A stretch of 35,513 bases of DNA from assembly GCA_011319805.1 (NCBI GenBank), contig SJRY01000168.1, positions 1 through 35,513 on the forward strand. Direction: 5' to 3'. Shown here in pieces: positions 1 through 10,423 of this stretch; position 1 is the stretch's first letter; each line of letters opens with the position of its first letter. Origin of the DNA: Macrocybe gigantea (lineage: Eukaryota > Basidiomycota > Agaricomycetes > Agaricales > Callistosporiaceae). A model generated the notes under the pieces. The model was not told the DNA's origin and made no database searches. It saw only the letters and a program-made list of their open reading frames with translations. Made by a program: the position numbers and the translations under genes.

Positions 1-153
1 CTCGAGATTTTCGATTACATGGGTCAATTCCCGTTTAGTCCTGTCACAGTGACAGATGTACGGATGGGAAGGTCAGGATATAGTATTAAATTGGAAGGTC
101 CTCTTTCATGTGCAGAACTCGGCCTAGACGGTAGTGAGAAACATGAACGGCTC

Positions 154-1305
154 CTAAAAACTAAAAGGAAAATTACCTTCAACACCGCCGGTTATCATCA
201 AGACTTCGCCCGTGACATGACCAGATATGACGGGAGACGACAGGACAACGATTTGACCGGCTACGTCACTGGGTGCCCCAATTTTCTTGAGTGGGTTGCT
301 GCCAAGTGGAGCGGTATCAACAAAAGACAACCAGTGAACAAAGATAATGCTCACGTTGCCAAAGCTTGATAGGCGACGAAGGGATTCTTCAATGATTCCT
401 CCGCCATAGGCTACGGATCCGGATATGAAAGTCAGCGATTGCCGTCATTGCCGACATTCGGTAAAACACTGACTGTTACAATCCAACTGGGGCCTATCGC
501 GTTAACACGGCCTCTCGGAGCGATTTTCACAATTTCGTTTTTGAGAGACAATGTCAACCCGTACATCATTGCTTGGATGGAAATGGTCGTTTGAGAGGGA
601 GCGGTAAAACAAAGACAGCAACGGCGTACCACTCTTTGAAGATGCGTAGTCAGCGTGTCCGGCCTCCTAAGAATTGCACCTCTGCATGAGTTGAATACTC
701 GAAAGCGGAACAAAGAACGCATCTGTACCGATCTTTCCAGCGTTACTGCCGATCAAAATGATGCAGGCACAGTTTTTCTGTTCTTCGGAAGCAGACCTGA
801 GGCCTCTCAAGAATTCTCTCGCAACCAAAAACGTCGAGTTCAAATTGACATCCATGGTTCTCTTCCATCTCTCGAGAGACATGTCGACGAGGGGCACGTC
901 CTCCGGCGGGCTCACGGCATGATTAATGACCACGACCTGGACGGGACCGAAAGACTCGGTCGCGTTGGCAAACAAGCGGACTACGTCATCTTCCAGAACG
1001 AGATTGCCGCCGATCGCTCGAGTCTTTTGCCCCGTACTCTTTCAGCAGAGGCTGTAGTGACTGATTGTTCGAGTTGAAGTGGCCAGTGACTCTGGCACCT
1101 TGCCCTATGTAGAGATCGGGTTAGGTATCTTCGGATAACAGCCCGCATTCGATTTTTCGCAAACTTAGAAAGAGTGAAGCCGTTGCTAGACCGATACCAC
1201 CGCTTGCGCCTAAAGTTTCAGACCGTCCGTTGTTATGTGCTCGCCTTCATCACGGAGAAACTTGCCTGTGACGAGAACATGCACATCCTTGAGCCCGAGG
1301 TCCAT
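154..1305 (-). CDS. Short-chain dehydrogenase/reductase (SDR), one frame break
   Basis: Predicted NAD(P)H-dependent oxidoreductase of the classical SDR family, about 255 residues over seven exons; the substrate cannot be told. The ATG at 1305 opens MDLGLKDVHVLVTG. Joining exon 2 (from 1209) completes the cofactor loop TGASGGIG. Further along are NHAVSPP (NNAG-like), a catalytic YASSK rebuilt across an intron near 660, the segment GRVNAIGPSWIVTP, and the C-terminal VTGEVLMITGGVEG. Intron 1 (1265-1210) has a GC donor in a perfect GCAAGT context. The reading frame breaks once at about 1025-1033: one base too many in a run of four A or four G (gene strand) separates LLKEYG from TRAIGGNLVLEDD, and everything either side fits the family. 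This is either a sequence error or a recent lesion. The + strand reading frames across it are shadows. Family call is firm; substrate unknown. Confidence 0.85.
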
Positions 1306-1905
1306 GGGAGGCGGTTGAAGAGGGTAGAAGCGTAGCGTGGAACACTATCCAATCTTATCATCAATACATCACGTGATAGCATGGGAGGCGCGAATGTCCC
1401 ATTTTTCTGATCCTGGAAAACATTGGCGTTCCTTTGTCGTTAAACTGATCCCAACATTAATCTGTGGCATGGACCGCGAACGGAAGACAGAAGACTGGCT
1501 GCCTGTCTGAATGGTTGGAGCGAATGTGCATGCAAAGCTGGCTGACAATTGAAAGGCCTTTTAGGAAATCGAACAGTGGCCCATTGTCCATAACCGCGAA
1601 TTCACATCAGTCCACTGGCCACGCAAAGCGGAACCTATAGGCGGCAGCCGAGCGAGTCTGTGGACCATCAGGACAATGTCAGGTTGAAATCTCTGTCTTT
1701 TTCGTTAATTGAACGGCCACGTGTCAGTTCAAACTCCGCTGTATTATAAAGAACCCGGTTCAAGGGTACAAGTTCAACTTGTCGGCACTTGTCTCAGTGC
1801 TTAAATCCTCGTCCCATCGTTCTCAAAAAAAGGTGCGTCCGAGTGTTGCACATTGACCGCCCTGTTCACGATTGCTCTTTTTTTCAGGCAGTCTCACCTG
1901 TAGTT
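1306..1905. other. Intergenic: divergent promoters of the SDR and UBE2S genes
   Basis: No coding signal was found between the SDR start and the UBE2S start. The right part holds the UBE2S TATA box and a spliced leader: a probable 5'UTR intron at 1833-1887 (gtgcgt ... ttttttcag) lies directly before the exon that contains the first usable ATG. Confidence 0.5.
1745..1750 (+). promoter_or_regulatory. TATA box of UBE2S
   Basis: TATAAA within tattataaagaa. It lies about 160 bases before the ATG, but only about 80 bases before a leader exon that is joined to the coding exon by the 55-nt intron 1833-1887, so the spacing after splicing is reasonable. Confidence 0.45.
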
Positions 1906-2888
1906 ATGCGTCGCCTGATGCGTGAGCTGACGGAGCTGAGGACTAACCCGCCCGAAGGCATCCGCATCCAAACTAGTGACGAAGACATGTTGGATGTCAC
2001 TGGAATCATCCAGGGTCCAGGTTCGTGTCTTATTGCATAGCTTAACAAATCCCGGTTGTATTGATTGATGCCTTTGCATGACAGAGGGGACACCCTACGC
2101 CGGAGGCTATTTCAAAGTGAAATTCAAGTTCACGGAGGAATTCCCAACTGCACCTCCAAAATGCACGTCACCATCCGATTTTTAATTGATCGCGTGCTGA
2201 CGTTGTGAAATTAAGGCTGGTTTGCTACGAAGATTTTCCACCCGAACGTATCAAGTTCTGGTGAAATTTGCGTCAACACGCTGAAGAAAGACTGGCAATC
2301 GTCCTACGGCATCGGACACATACTGGTGACTGTGAAATGTCTCTTAATCTATCCCAACCCGGAATCCGCGCTCGATGAGGAGGCAGGCAAGCTGTTGTTA
2401 GAGGATTACTCAAGCTATTGTGACAGGGCGAAACTGATCACAAGCGTCCATGCCACCCCTCGCGCCCGGCCTGCGGAGTTTGACACGCCTCGGCATCGTC
2501 AAGTAAAGCGCCCTCAGCGGCTGCCTCGACTTCTTCCACTTCGTCGCTAAAAAGTATGAGTCTACTTACTCCTACTCTGACGCCCGCGTCTTCAGTGCAA
2601 ACGCCTCCCATGCCCGTCGTCACGCGAAAATCTGTGTCTCCAGCGCCTCCGACTCCTGGCTTGAAGCTATCACCAGCAAATGACAAGGATGCGAACAAAG
2701 AGAGACACCCCTCTCCTTCGCCGCTTAGTACAGCCGACTCAAACGTGGACGCAAAGCTGGTTGCTCCAGTCGGCCTGGGCATTGTTTCGTCTGCCACCAG
2801 CGGTGGAACCAAGGCCGTTAAACGAGCAGCAACGGGAGCGGCAGCTACAGGCGCGGAGAAGAGGAAGAAGGCACTCAAAAGGCTATAG
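1906..2888 (+). CDS. UBE2S: Ubiquitin-conjugating enzyme E2 S (APC/C chain-elongating E2)
   Basis: E2 enzyme that in animals extends Lys11-linked ubiquitin chains on substrates of the anaphase-promoting complex. The first ATG is at 1906 ([18 protein letters not shown]). The core follows with [10 protein letters not shown], the HPN motif in TKIFHPNV, the catalytic Cys in [12 protein letters not shown], and [19 protein letters not shown], which is specific to the UBE2S branch. The last residues, [10 protein letters not shown], match the basic LRRL-type tail that docks on the APC/C. Introns are at 2021-2084 and 2163-2215; the second has a GC donor. After the core, the frame changes between about 2478 and 2595. 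A 98-nt intron at 2498-2595 (gtcaag ... cttcag, phase 1) would repair it; a missing base near 2485 would too and would keep a Ser/Ala-rich linker. N-terminus is slightly shorter than in animal UBE2S. Confidence 0.9.
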
Positions 2889-4133
2889 CAGGAACAGGGG
2901 TTCCAGTTGAGGTTTTGCCGCTTTATTCCCTCATCATAGGTAGGATACCATTAGCTGTCTTTTTCGTGTGGCCGATGTTCCCTGTATAACTGTATGTAAA
3001 ATATGTATAATGCGGATTGTTATTATGTGGTGCATTGTACTCGTCCGACTCTTTTGGAACACGGAGATGTTGCATGGGAGGTCTCCTGCCTAATCCAACC
3101 AAATGTGTCAGTGATGACTGTTTGACAACTTTTCCACCACCTTGAACCCGAGAACCTGCCCTGACATTGCTGCATACATATTCAGTCTGCAAGAGCTTCC
3201 CCAGAGAGTAGTGTGCGTCGGGATTAATATGCGAACCGATCAGACTGGTGTTGTTCGATCGCGGGGATTGACGCGTTCGTGGACGAAACAACTTTCAAAC
3301 ACGTGAACAGGAAACATCAAATTTACCAACTCGTGGCGCATCAAGAACTCGGGGACGAAGCTCGGTCACTGACGCGGACGGCCCAGTGTCTCGATGCAGA
3401 AACCGCATTGCGATGCACTTCGCTTAAAGTAATGGACACCCTAGGTCAGCAGAGCTGGAAAGAACCTAGCATAGTGACTTTGAATTCAAGCGCTGATTGA
3501 ATGTTCGTCTCAGCTAACAGCACGGTATGGCCATCTTACCGGCTTATAGGACAATCCAAGGCTACGCTGCTGGCCCGGAGATATACTCAATTTCCGTCCT
3601 CCACGACGCGGACAATCAGATTGGCCCGGTTGCATAGTGAGTAAATGAGAATGTTTATGACGTATCTCAATCTGCTGGGCGAAAACTGACTGATCCGCAT
3701 TAGTCCGTTCTGCAGAACTCCTGACGTTATTTTTTTTATTCTGCGACCGCGACATACCGTATCGCGGCCTACGTGTACCCTCGGCTTCAGACTGGAAAGA
3801 AGACAGACAGAATAGAGGGTTTATCGTCTGATTGTATGTCTAAATATGGAAGACATTGCACATGAATCAGAAGACCCCAGGTCAAGAACATCAGACATGG
3901 GACAAGGAAGCCTTCAGCGTCATTCCAATCTGATACGAGCCAGCGCCGTATACATCCCCATGACCAAATAATTGTCACACATTCCCATGGGGACTTTGCG
4001 GAAGATCATGATGTATTACTCAGGAGAGACGCTTGGACTGAGTAGGACTGCCAATTTCCCATAGGAGCAGACATAAAATGCTTACGAGCGACAGCATCTT
4101 AAATCCCCTAGCATTATACACATCCACTAGAAG
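2889..4133. other. Gene-poor stretch between UBE2S and ALDH
   Basis: No recognisable protein family on either strand. Several 60-120 codon open frames exist (for example 2923-3291 minus and 3279-3500 plus), but their composition is not convincing and they have no supporting splice partners. The only candidate worth recording is the small two-exon model at 3527-3815. The last 100 bases should hold the ALDH promoter; there is no clear TATA box. Confidence 0.4.
3527..3815 (+). CDS. Doubtful two-exon small hypothetical protein
   Basis: Exon 3527-3636 starts MAILPAYRTIQGYAAGPE and ends at a strong donor (gtgagtaaatg). A 67-nt intron 3637-3703 ends in ttag, and exon 3704-3815 stays in frame to a TAG, giving about 73 residues. 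The N-terminal half has a protein-like composition (GPEIYSISVLHDADNQ); the C-terminal half is Arg-rich and less convincing. No family recognised. It may be a relic or chance. Confidence 0.18.
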
Positions 4134-6242
4134 ATGGTCGCCGCAACTTGGACCCACGTTTTCGACACACCCGTTTACAAGGGCAAGGCGACAATCAAAA
4201 CCGGGCTCTTCATCAACAATGAATTCGTCGAACCACTTGACAAGGCCACCTTCGAGTGAGTGTTGAAATTATCGAGGGGGTCGGATCCCTTTTCAACTGA
4301 TTCTTTCGGTTCATAAAGCGTCGTCAATCCCGGTAACGTCGCATTCCGCCGCCTTGGTCCCATAACTGACATAGATGACTCACAGCGAACGGCAGGGTCA
4401 TTTGTAGCGTATATGGCGCGGGTGCAAAGGACGTAGATCTTGCTGTCAAAGCCGCGAAGACCGCATACAAAACTTCCTGGGGCCTGAAGGTGTCTGGCGA
4501 AGAGAGAGGTAGATTGTTGAACAAATTCGCAGACTTGGTTGAGGCAAATCTGGACGAATTGGCGGCCCTCGAAGCACTGAACGTCGGTAAGTTGAAGCCT
4601 TACATGGTTTCATGAGAACCAGAATTGGACACCCTCAAGGAAAACCATATGCCTTTGCGAAGAATTTCGATTTGCAGGCGACCTTGAGGACGCTGAGGTA
4701 CTACGCTGGCTGGGCTGATAAGATCCAAGGAAAAACAATCGAGGTGCATCAGCTTCATTATGTGTTGAAATCTGCTCACACCATTGTCAGACCAGCCCCG
4801 CAAAGGTGTGCTATACTAGACACGAACCTATCGGTGTTGTCGTACGTCGCAAGATCCAGCCTTCCGAAAATTGACTGACAGAGCGCTGACAGGGTCAAAT
4901 CATTCCATGGAACGCCCTCGTGAGTCTGACTCTGGGTTTACAAGACCGGGCGTTGATCCGATTTGGACGTGCAGTTCTTATGATTTCGTGGAAACTTGGA
5001 CCTGCTTTAGCGACAGGAAACTGTGTGGTGATGAAGCCATCTGAACTGAGCCCATTGACAGCCTTGCGTGTCGCCGACCTAATCAGAGAAGCTGGTTTCC
5101 CCGCAGGCGTTGTGAATATCGTCAACGGCTTGGGCAACGTAGCTGGCCAGGCGATCAGCGAACATCCTCAAATTGAGAAGGTTGCATTTACAGGAAGTAT
5201 ATTCACCGGAAGGAAGGTTTTGGAGGCAGCGGCAAGGACGAACCTGAAGCTAGTCACGCTGGAGCTCGGAGGTAAAAGCCCTGCGATCATTTTCGACGAT
5301 GCGGACCTCGAACAAGCAGTGAAATGGGCTGGACATGGTATCTTGTAGGGGATTTCTCAGCATTTGATGGTGAAATGCAAGGTTGATGCTGAGAATCGCA
5401 GCTCCAACATGGGCCAAGCTTGCACCGCCGGATCCAGAATCTTCGTCCAAGAAGGAATTTATGACGAATTCATTAAGAGGTTCACCCGCGTCGCGGAGGG
5501 CCTGAAAGCTGGAGATCCGTTTGACCCTGACACGACCCATGGACCGCAGGTATCTCAAACACAATTCGAGGTGAGCGATGCAAAGTTCCCGGGAAGAGCG
5601 ACTTCTTGATATTCGAACCTAAGCGTGTCATGGGTTACATCGAGTCTGGCAAGAACGATTCAGCCAAAGTCATCACAGGCGGAGAGCGCCACGGAAGCGA
5701 AGGTTACTTCATCCAACCAACCGTCTTCACGGACTGTACTCCGGACATGAAGATTGCACGTGAAGAGATTTTCGGACCCGTGGCAGCGGTCTTCAAATTC
5801 AAAGATGAAGATGGTCAGTTCCGCTGTCCTTTTTTAGGCGCTCTCGTCGTTGACGGAGATCCATACTTCCGAAGATGTCATCGAGAAGGCCAACGATACG
5901 ACCTACGGCCTTGCGTGTTCCGTATTCACGGAGAACTATCGTAGAGCGATGCGCACTGCTCACGGAATTGAAGCCGGGACGGCATGGGTGAGCGTCAAGT
6001 CGATGCTCGACACCTTGTGAATCTTGCTGAAAGGGCATCTGCAGGTGAACCTGGCCAACTATCCCGAGCACGCGGTGCCATTTGGAGGATTTAAACAATC
6101 TGGTATCGGCCGAGAGCTTGGCGAGTATGCACTGGAAAAGTAAGTTTCTTCATCTTTGGACAGGATCTTGAGCTCAATCATGAATCTTTAAAGCTACACT
6201 CAAGTAAAAGCTGTGCACTTCAATTTGGACATCCGACTTTGA
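4134..6242 (+). CDS. Aldehyde dehydrogenase (NAD(P)+-dependent)
   Basis: Class 1/2-type ALDH of about 500 residues that oxidises aldehydes to acids, probably cytosolic since no targeting peptide is visible at [13 protein letters not shown]. Order of motifs: GQIIPWN (catalytic Asn), [23 protein letters not shown], the FTGS loop, LELGGKSP (catalytic Glu), GQACTAGSR (nucleophilic Cys), EEIFGPV, and [15 protein letters not shown] near the C-terminus. It is split by many short introns, including a 14-nt exon at 4319-4332 that encodes VVNP. After PWNAL the strong donor gtgagt (4919) and acceptor ending at 4974 leave the frame one base short; a missing T (TT for TTT at 4975-4976) would give PWNALFLM, the usual spacing. 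An alternative donor at 4923 keeps frame but adds a residue in the core. Neighbouring P450 and GFA genes suggest aldehyde-linked metabolism, which is inference. Confidence 0.93.
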
Positions 6243-6644
6243 TTGTACGCACTTACATTCATGTACCTGTACTTTTATATGTGAAGCACTGGAGTTGGGA
6301 AAAGTTGAGCCAAACAAATATGTGACAACAACTCTACAATGCCAGCGGCCGCATGCTTCTGACATGTCTCACGATTGCAACCGAAGCTCTAAACTCCCAC
6401 CGTTATCTTATGCCGTCGTCTTGGGGCCTAGTCCACTTGACAGTTTCGGTTCAAAAAATTTCTGGGAAACACGAGAAAAGGTGGCTGACTTCCAACTTGT
6501 GATCCTGCGTAAGAACAGTGATATTTTTGCATCCAAAAAGGAGTTGGCAGGTCACGTATCTATCAATGCCAAGGAGGAGCTCACTGGTTACCTTATGTGC
6601 CCTAAGGGTGAAGACGACGGTTGATCACGACGCGATCTAGCCCA
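6243..6644. other. Intergenic between ALDH and P450 copy 1
   Basis: Tandem genes in the same direction. An open frame at 6295-6624 runs into the P450 start region but shows no family similarity and is probably noncoding. No clear TATA box. Confidence 0.4.
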
Positions 6645-8766
6645 ATGTCCCTCCCACCCGCGCTCACAGCCTTAGATGTCGTTTTCTTTGTCCTTGGACT
6701 TCTGCTCATTAGAAGACTTGTGTCTCGTCCAAGGCGAAGCCTGCCGTTGCCTCCAGGTCCCCGAGGATGGCCTTTGGTAGGCAATATATTTGACATGCCT
6801 TCGGAGAAAGAATGGTTGGCTTTCGCGCAGTTGGGGGAAAAGTGGGGTACGAAGATTTTCAACTAGGCGGCAGTCGTCTTATAGAAGGAATAGGCAATAT
6901 ATCGTCCTTGACTATCATAGGACAGACTCTCATCATCGTCAACTCTGCCAAAATCGCCAGCGACATGTTAGACAAGAAAGGTTCGATATACTCCGATCGT
7001 CCTGTCGTCCAGATGGCGGGAGAACTGTGCGGATGGAAAGACACTCTAGTCTTCCTTCCGTACGGTGATCCTTTCCGCCGAAGACGTCGCATGTTCCATT
7101 CTCTGCTTGGGAGCCATACGGCCGTGGCGAAGTACCACCCTGTAGAAGAAAACGAAACACGCAAGTTCCTACGGCGCCTTATGTCTGATCCTGAAAACCT
7201 TTTGCAGCACATTCGAAGGTAAGCACACTGTAAAAGACAAGAAACTGATTTATGTGACATTTGACTACTTAGAACTGCTGGCGCCATTATTCTCCGTATT
7301 TCGCATGGTTATGAGGTGCAAGACAACAACGACCCCTTTATCGAACTGGCAGATAAGGCAATGGTCCAATTCTCGGCTGCAAGTGCTCCCGGAGCATTTT
7401 TAGTCGACCTCATACCAGCCCGTATGTTTTCATTTTGGGTTCTGCTATCCTCTCCTCACTCTTTTACAGTGCGTCATGTACCAGAATCGTTCCCTGGCGC
7501 CGGATTTAAGAGAAAGGCCAAAGAATGGGCTGCAGTCGCACATGAGATGGTTAACCGACCACACAATTATGTCAAAGAGCAGATTGTACAAGGATTTGTT
7601 TGCATGCTAATCATATCACATTCTAAAATATTCTGTCTAGGCCGCAGGAACGGCCCTCACTTCATTCACATCCGAAGCCCTGGCGGACAAGACGTTAGAC
7701 GATGAACAAGAATCTTTCATCAAATGGAGTTCAGCTAGCCTTTATGCAGGTAACCTTCGATTCATTGGGAATTTGAGCGTTATTAACATCATGCAGGAGG
7801 GTCTGACACCGTGAGTCTGGGTTCATGCGAAGCTGCAAAAAGGACTCCACATCCACATCCGACTAGACCGTGTCCGCGATATACTCATTCTTCTTGGCCA
7901 TGACGCTCTACCCTGAAGTGCAAAAGAAGGCTCAAGCAGAAATTGATGCCGTGATAGGCAATGATCGTCTACCGACGTTTTCAGACAAAGCCAATTTGCC
8001 TTACATCAACGCGGTGGTAACAGAGGTCCTCAGATGGAACAGTGTTGCGCCTACGGGTAACTAGATCAAGGTCTCTTCGTGCCGAAAATCGTGACTTGAA
8101 ACGTCTGAATCCAGGTGGGCCGCATAGGGTCATGCAAGATGACGTTCATGAAGGTTACTTCATTCCAAAAGGATCTATCGTCTTCGCAAACCTATGGCTC
8201 GTGTTCTGTGTATTGATCACTCGCGACATATCTAAATTCTTTTTGCAGGAAACTGACTCACGATCCGAGAGCGTATCACGATCCCGATACCTTCAATCCA
8301 GAACGCTTTCTACCTCGCGACGGACGCACCTCAGAACCTGATCCCCGAAATATATGTTTCGGATATGGGAGGCGGTCAGTCATGCAATTCCAACGCATAT
8401 AGTTGAAAGCTTATAGCATATCACACTAACCAGAATCTGCCCAGGTAAGTCACTGATAAGGGAAGTATATTGACACCGATTTGACTGTAAACAGGGATGT
8501 ACCTAGCGGATGCGTCCATTTTCATAACCTGTGCCATGACCCTGGCGGCTTTTGGGATAACTAAGTATGTCGACAATGGGACCGTCGTCGGGCCTGTATA
8601 CGAACCCAGTTCGGGCGCTATCAGGTACGTCTCCCGACGGTCTCTAGCCTAATACGCAGCTCACTCGAGCGACTTCGTATAAAGCCATCCCAAGCCGTTC
8701 AAATGCTCGATCAAACCCCGCTCCCAGAAATATGTATCTTTAATTCTTTCTGATGAAGGTCAGTAA
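6645..8766 (+). CDS. Cytochrome P450 monooxygenase, copy 1
   Basis: Microsomal P450 of about 515 residues, of the type usually annotated in basidiomycetes as O-methylsterigmatocystin-oxidoreductase-like (CYP64 clan; exact family not assigned). The N-terminal anchor ALDVVFFVLGLLLIRR is followed by the hinge LPLPPGPRGWPLVGN. The I-helix reads GGSDTT across an intron, the K-helix is EVLRWN (ExxR), then FNPERFLP, and the heme loop FGYGRRICPG. The heme-ligand Cys sits in an 11-nt exon (8434-8444, ATC TGC CCA with split flanks). About ten introns; the one at 8197-8248 has a GC donor where the paralogue at 20199-22337 has GT. The frame is intact throughout, ending LILSDEGQ. The paralogue shares the same exon plan, so the pair arose by duplication. 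Confidence 0.95.
8434..8444 (+). other. 11-nt microexon with the P450 heme-ligand cysteine
   Basis: Flanked by ctaaccag and gtaagt. It supplies the last base of an Arg codon, then Ile-Cys-Pro, and the first base of Gly, completing RRICPG. The same 11-nt exon is present in the second P450 at 20523-20533. Confidence 0.85.
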
Positions 8767-9367
8767 CTAGAGAATTACGAGTCGTGTTACATCTACTAGG
8801 CGTATCTGGGATCTCCACAAACTTCAAGTGGGTTCCGTCACATTACATCTCTGTGGACACGCATCCTTATACTTGGATCCGACGAATATCGACATCTGAT
8901 TTCGGTACGGCCTTCTGATCCCCCCGGATGTTATTGCAACGAGTTCCCTTTTCAATTGGACGTTGCCGATGTAATAAGCTTGTATGCAAAGATCCTTGTC
9001 AGTCATCTGCAGCTCTTGCAAGAGGCGTCGTACAAGAAGAGCAAGCGCCTCGAATATGTTATGATCGCCGACTAGAATATAATTAGTCACGACGACGTTC
9101 CATCTAGATCGGATTGCCTTCGTCCCATTTTCGGGATTTGAGCTTCACGTTTGGACCGATGATCAATACCAGGTGGTGACTCCTGAGGACGTCTCGGAGC
9201 CGCTATCGTGCCTGAATCGCCACCATAAGAGTATATAGCAGGTGGACGTGCTACGTTGTTCGTTATCGTACTGGCGCGTGCCTTCTCGTCATAACAGTTC
9301 CATATAATCTTTCGTACGTGTCAGCTTATTACTACGTCGTCACTCACGCTCATTTCCACGAAGAAGA
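8767..9367. other. Intergenic between P450 copy 1 and first GFA gene
   Basis: The minus strand has an 88-codon open frame (8824-9090) with a fairly protein-like composition (ILVGDHNIFEALALLVRR), but I found no family, no supported start or splice partner, so it is not called. The right end carries the promoter and leader of the GFA gene. Confidence 0.35.
9232..9238 (+). promoter_or_regulatory. TATA box of the first GFA gene
   Basis: TATATAG in agagtatatagcagg, about 130 bases before the ATG at 9368. A possible leader intron (gtacgtgtcag ... ccacgaag) would shorten the mature 5'UTR. Confidence 0.4.
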
Positions 9368-10423
9368 ATGACCACCTACGTGACCTCGCGGTGCTACTGT
9401 GGCAGCAACGAGTACAGAGTCGCCTTTGAGACGGCGTCACTTCCAGTACCCAGTGAAATCTGCCATTGTGACACTTGTAGACACAGCACAGGCCAGATGG
9501 CTTACCACGTCGTTCGAATCCAAGGTGTCCCTTTAGAAAACGATTCCAACAGCGACAAACCCGCCGATCTGAAAAACCTTACTCACTACGAATCCTCGAA
9601 GGCCGCTGCGCGCCTTTTCTGTAGTGCTTGTTCCGCTCACATGTTCTGGCATGCCCGTGGAGGGGACGAGCACTTCAGCGTTGCTGTCGGGACACTCGAC
9701 ACTGTTGAAGGCATTTTCAAACCGGCGGCTCATATCTTCTTACGTGACACGCTGGATGGGGGGCTCGCAGATCATTACCGCATCGCAATGGGGAGCCAAA
9801 TACCGAGGTTCGCTGAGGATGAAGGAGTCGAAACGCTTCCGATTGGTTGGAGAGCGCCTGAGCTGGGATTGAACACGACGGAGTCCATCGAGCGTCTGTT
9901 AGTTTACTGCAAATGCAGAGCCAACTCGTTCTACATTATACGTGAAACGAAGCAGCCCTCTCCCGACGAGTGGTGGCTCAGGTCCAGCGGGCCCGACAAG
10001 CCGGTCAACTACCTGCTCATGCACTGCGTATGCGATTCATGCCGCCTGGCGAGTGGGCAGGAAATCCAGACATGGTTGTTCGTCCCGAGAGTCAACATTA
10101 TTGATCCAACCACGTCCCAACCCATCGACTTCAGGGACCCCAGCAAAAGGCCGAAGGGTCTTAAGCAATACGAGTCTACACCTAGAGAGATATCCAGAGA
10201 GTTTTGTGGCGTTTGCGGGGCGTCGATGTTTTATTGGTTGACTACAAGGGATCTTGTGGACGTTTCGGTTGGAGTTTTGGATCAAAGCAATTCTGGAGTA
10301 CGTGCATGTCTTTGGGGGAAGTGGGATCGCGACACGATTGGGTACGCTGATTATGCCTTGAATAAGGACATGTTGGCATGCCTGACCGAGGGGTACTTGG
10401 CCACAAAGGCCGAGGGATCTTAG
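9368..10423 (+). CDS. Double GFA/CENP-V-domain protein, copy 1
   Basis: Intronless 351-residue protein with two tandem zinc-binding GFA (Mss4-like, old DUF636) domains. Domain 1, about residues 5-150: RCYCGSNEY, CHCDTCRHSTGQ, then FCSACSAHMFW. Domain 2, about 180-330: YCKCRANSFY, MHCVCDSCRLASGQ, FCGVCGASMFYW. These Cys pairs are the zinc ligands of the fold. The founding bacterial Gfa was reported to promote the glutathione-formaldehyde adduct; fungal members are mostly uncharacterised, so an aldehyde or thiol adduct role is a guess supported only by the nearby ALDH. It starts MTTYVTSRCYCG. No signal peptide or membrane segment. A close tandem duplicate follows 330 bases downstream. Confidence 0.92.
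   Translation: MTTYVTSRCYCGSNEYRVAFETASLPVPSEICHCDTCRHSTGQMAYHVVRIQGVPLENDSNSDKPADLKNLTHYESSKAAARLFCSACSAHMFWHARGGDEHFSVAVGTLDTVEGIFKPAAHIFLRDTLDGGLADHYRIAMGSQIPRFAEDEGVETLPIGWRAPELGLNTTESIERLLVYCKCRANSFYIIRETKQPSPDEWWLRSSGPDKPVNYLLMHCVCDSCRLASGQEIQTWLFVPRVNIIDPTTSQPIDFRDPSKRPKGLKQYESTPREISREFCGVCGASMFYWLTTRDLVDVSVGVLDQSNSGVRACLWGKWDRDTIGYADYALNKDMLACLTEGYLATKAEGS

Noticed and set aside
655..1077. 140-codon plus-strand open frame
   Set aside because: Antisense shadow of the SDR gene, whose motifs are clear on the minus strand.
2438..2878. 146-codon minus-strand open frame
   Set aside because: Antisense of the low-complexity UBE2S tail; Ala/Val-rich composition only mirrors the Ser/Ala/Pro-rich coding strand.
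8824..9090. 88-codon minus-strand frame with protein-like composition
   Set aside because: No family, no supported start and no splice partners; left as intergenic.
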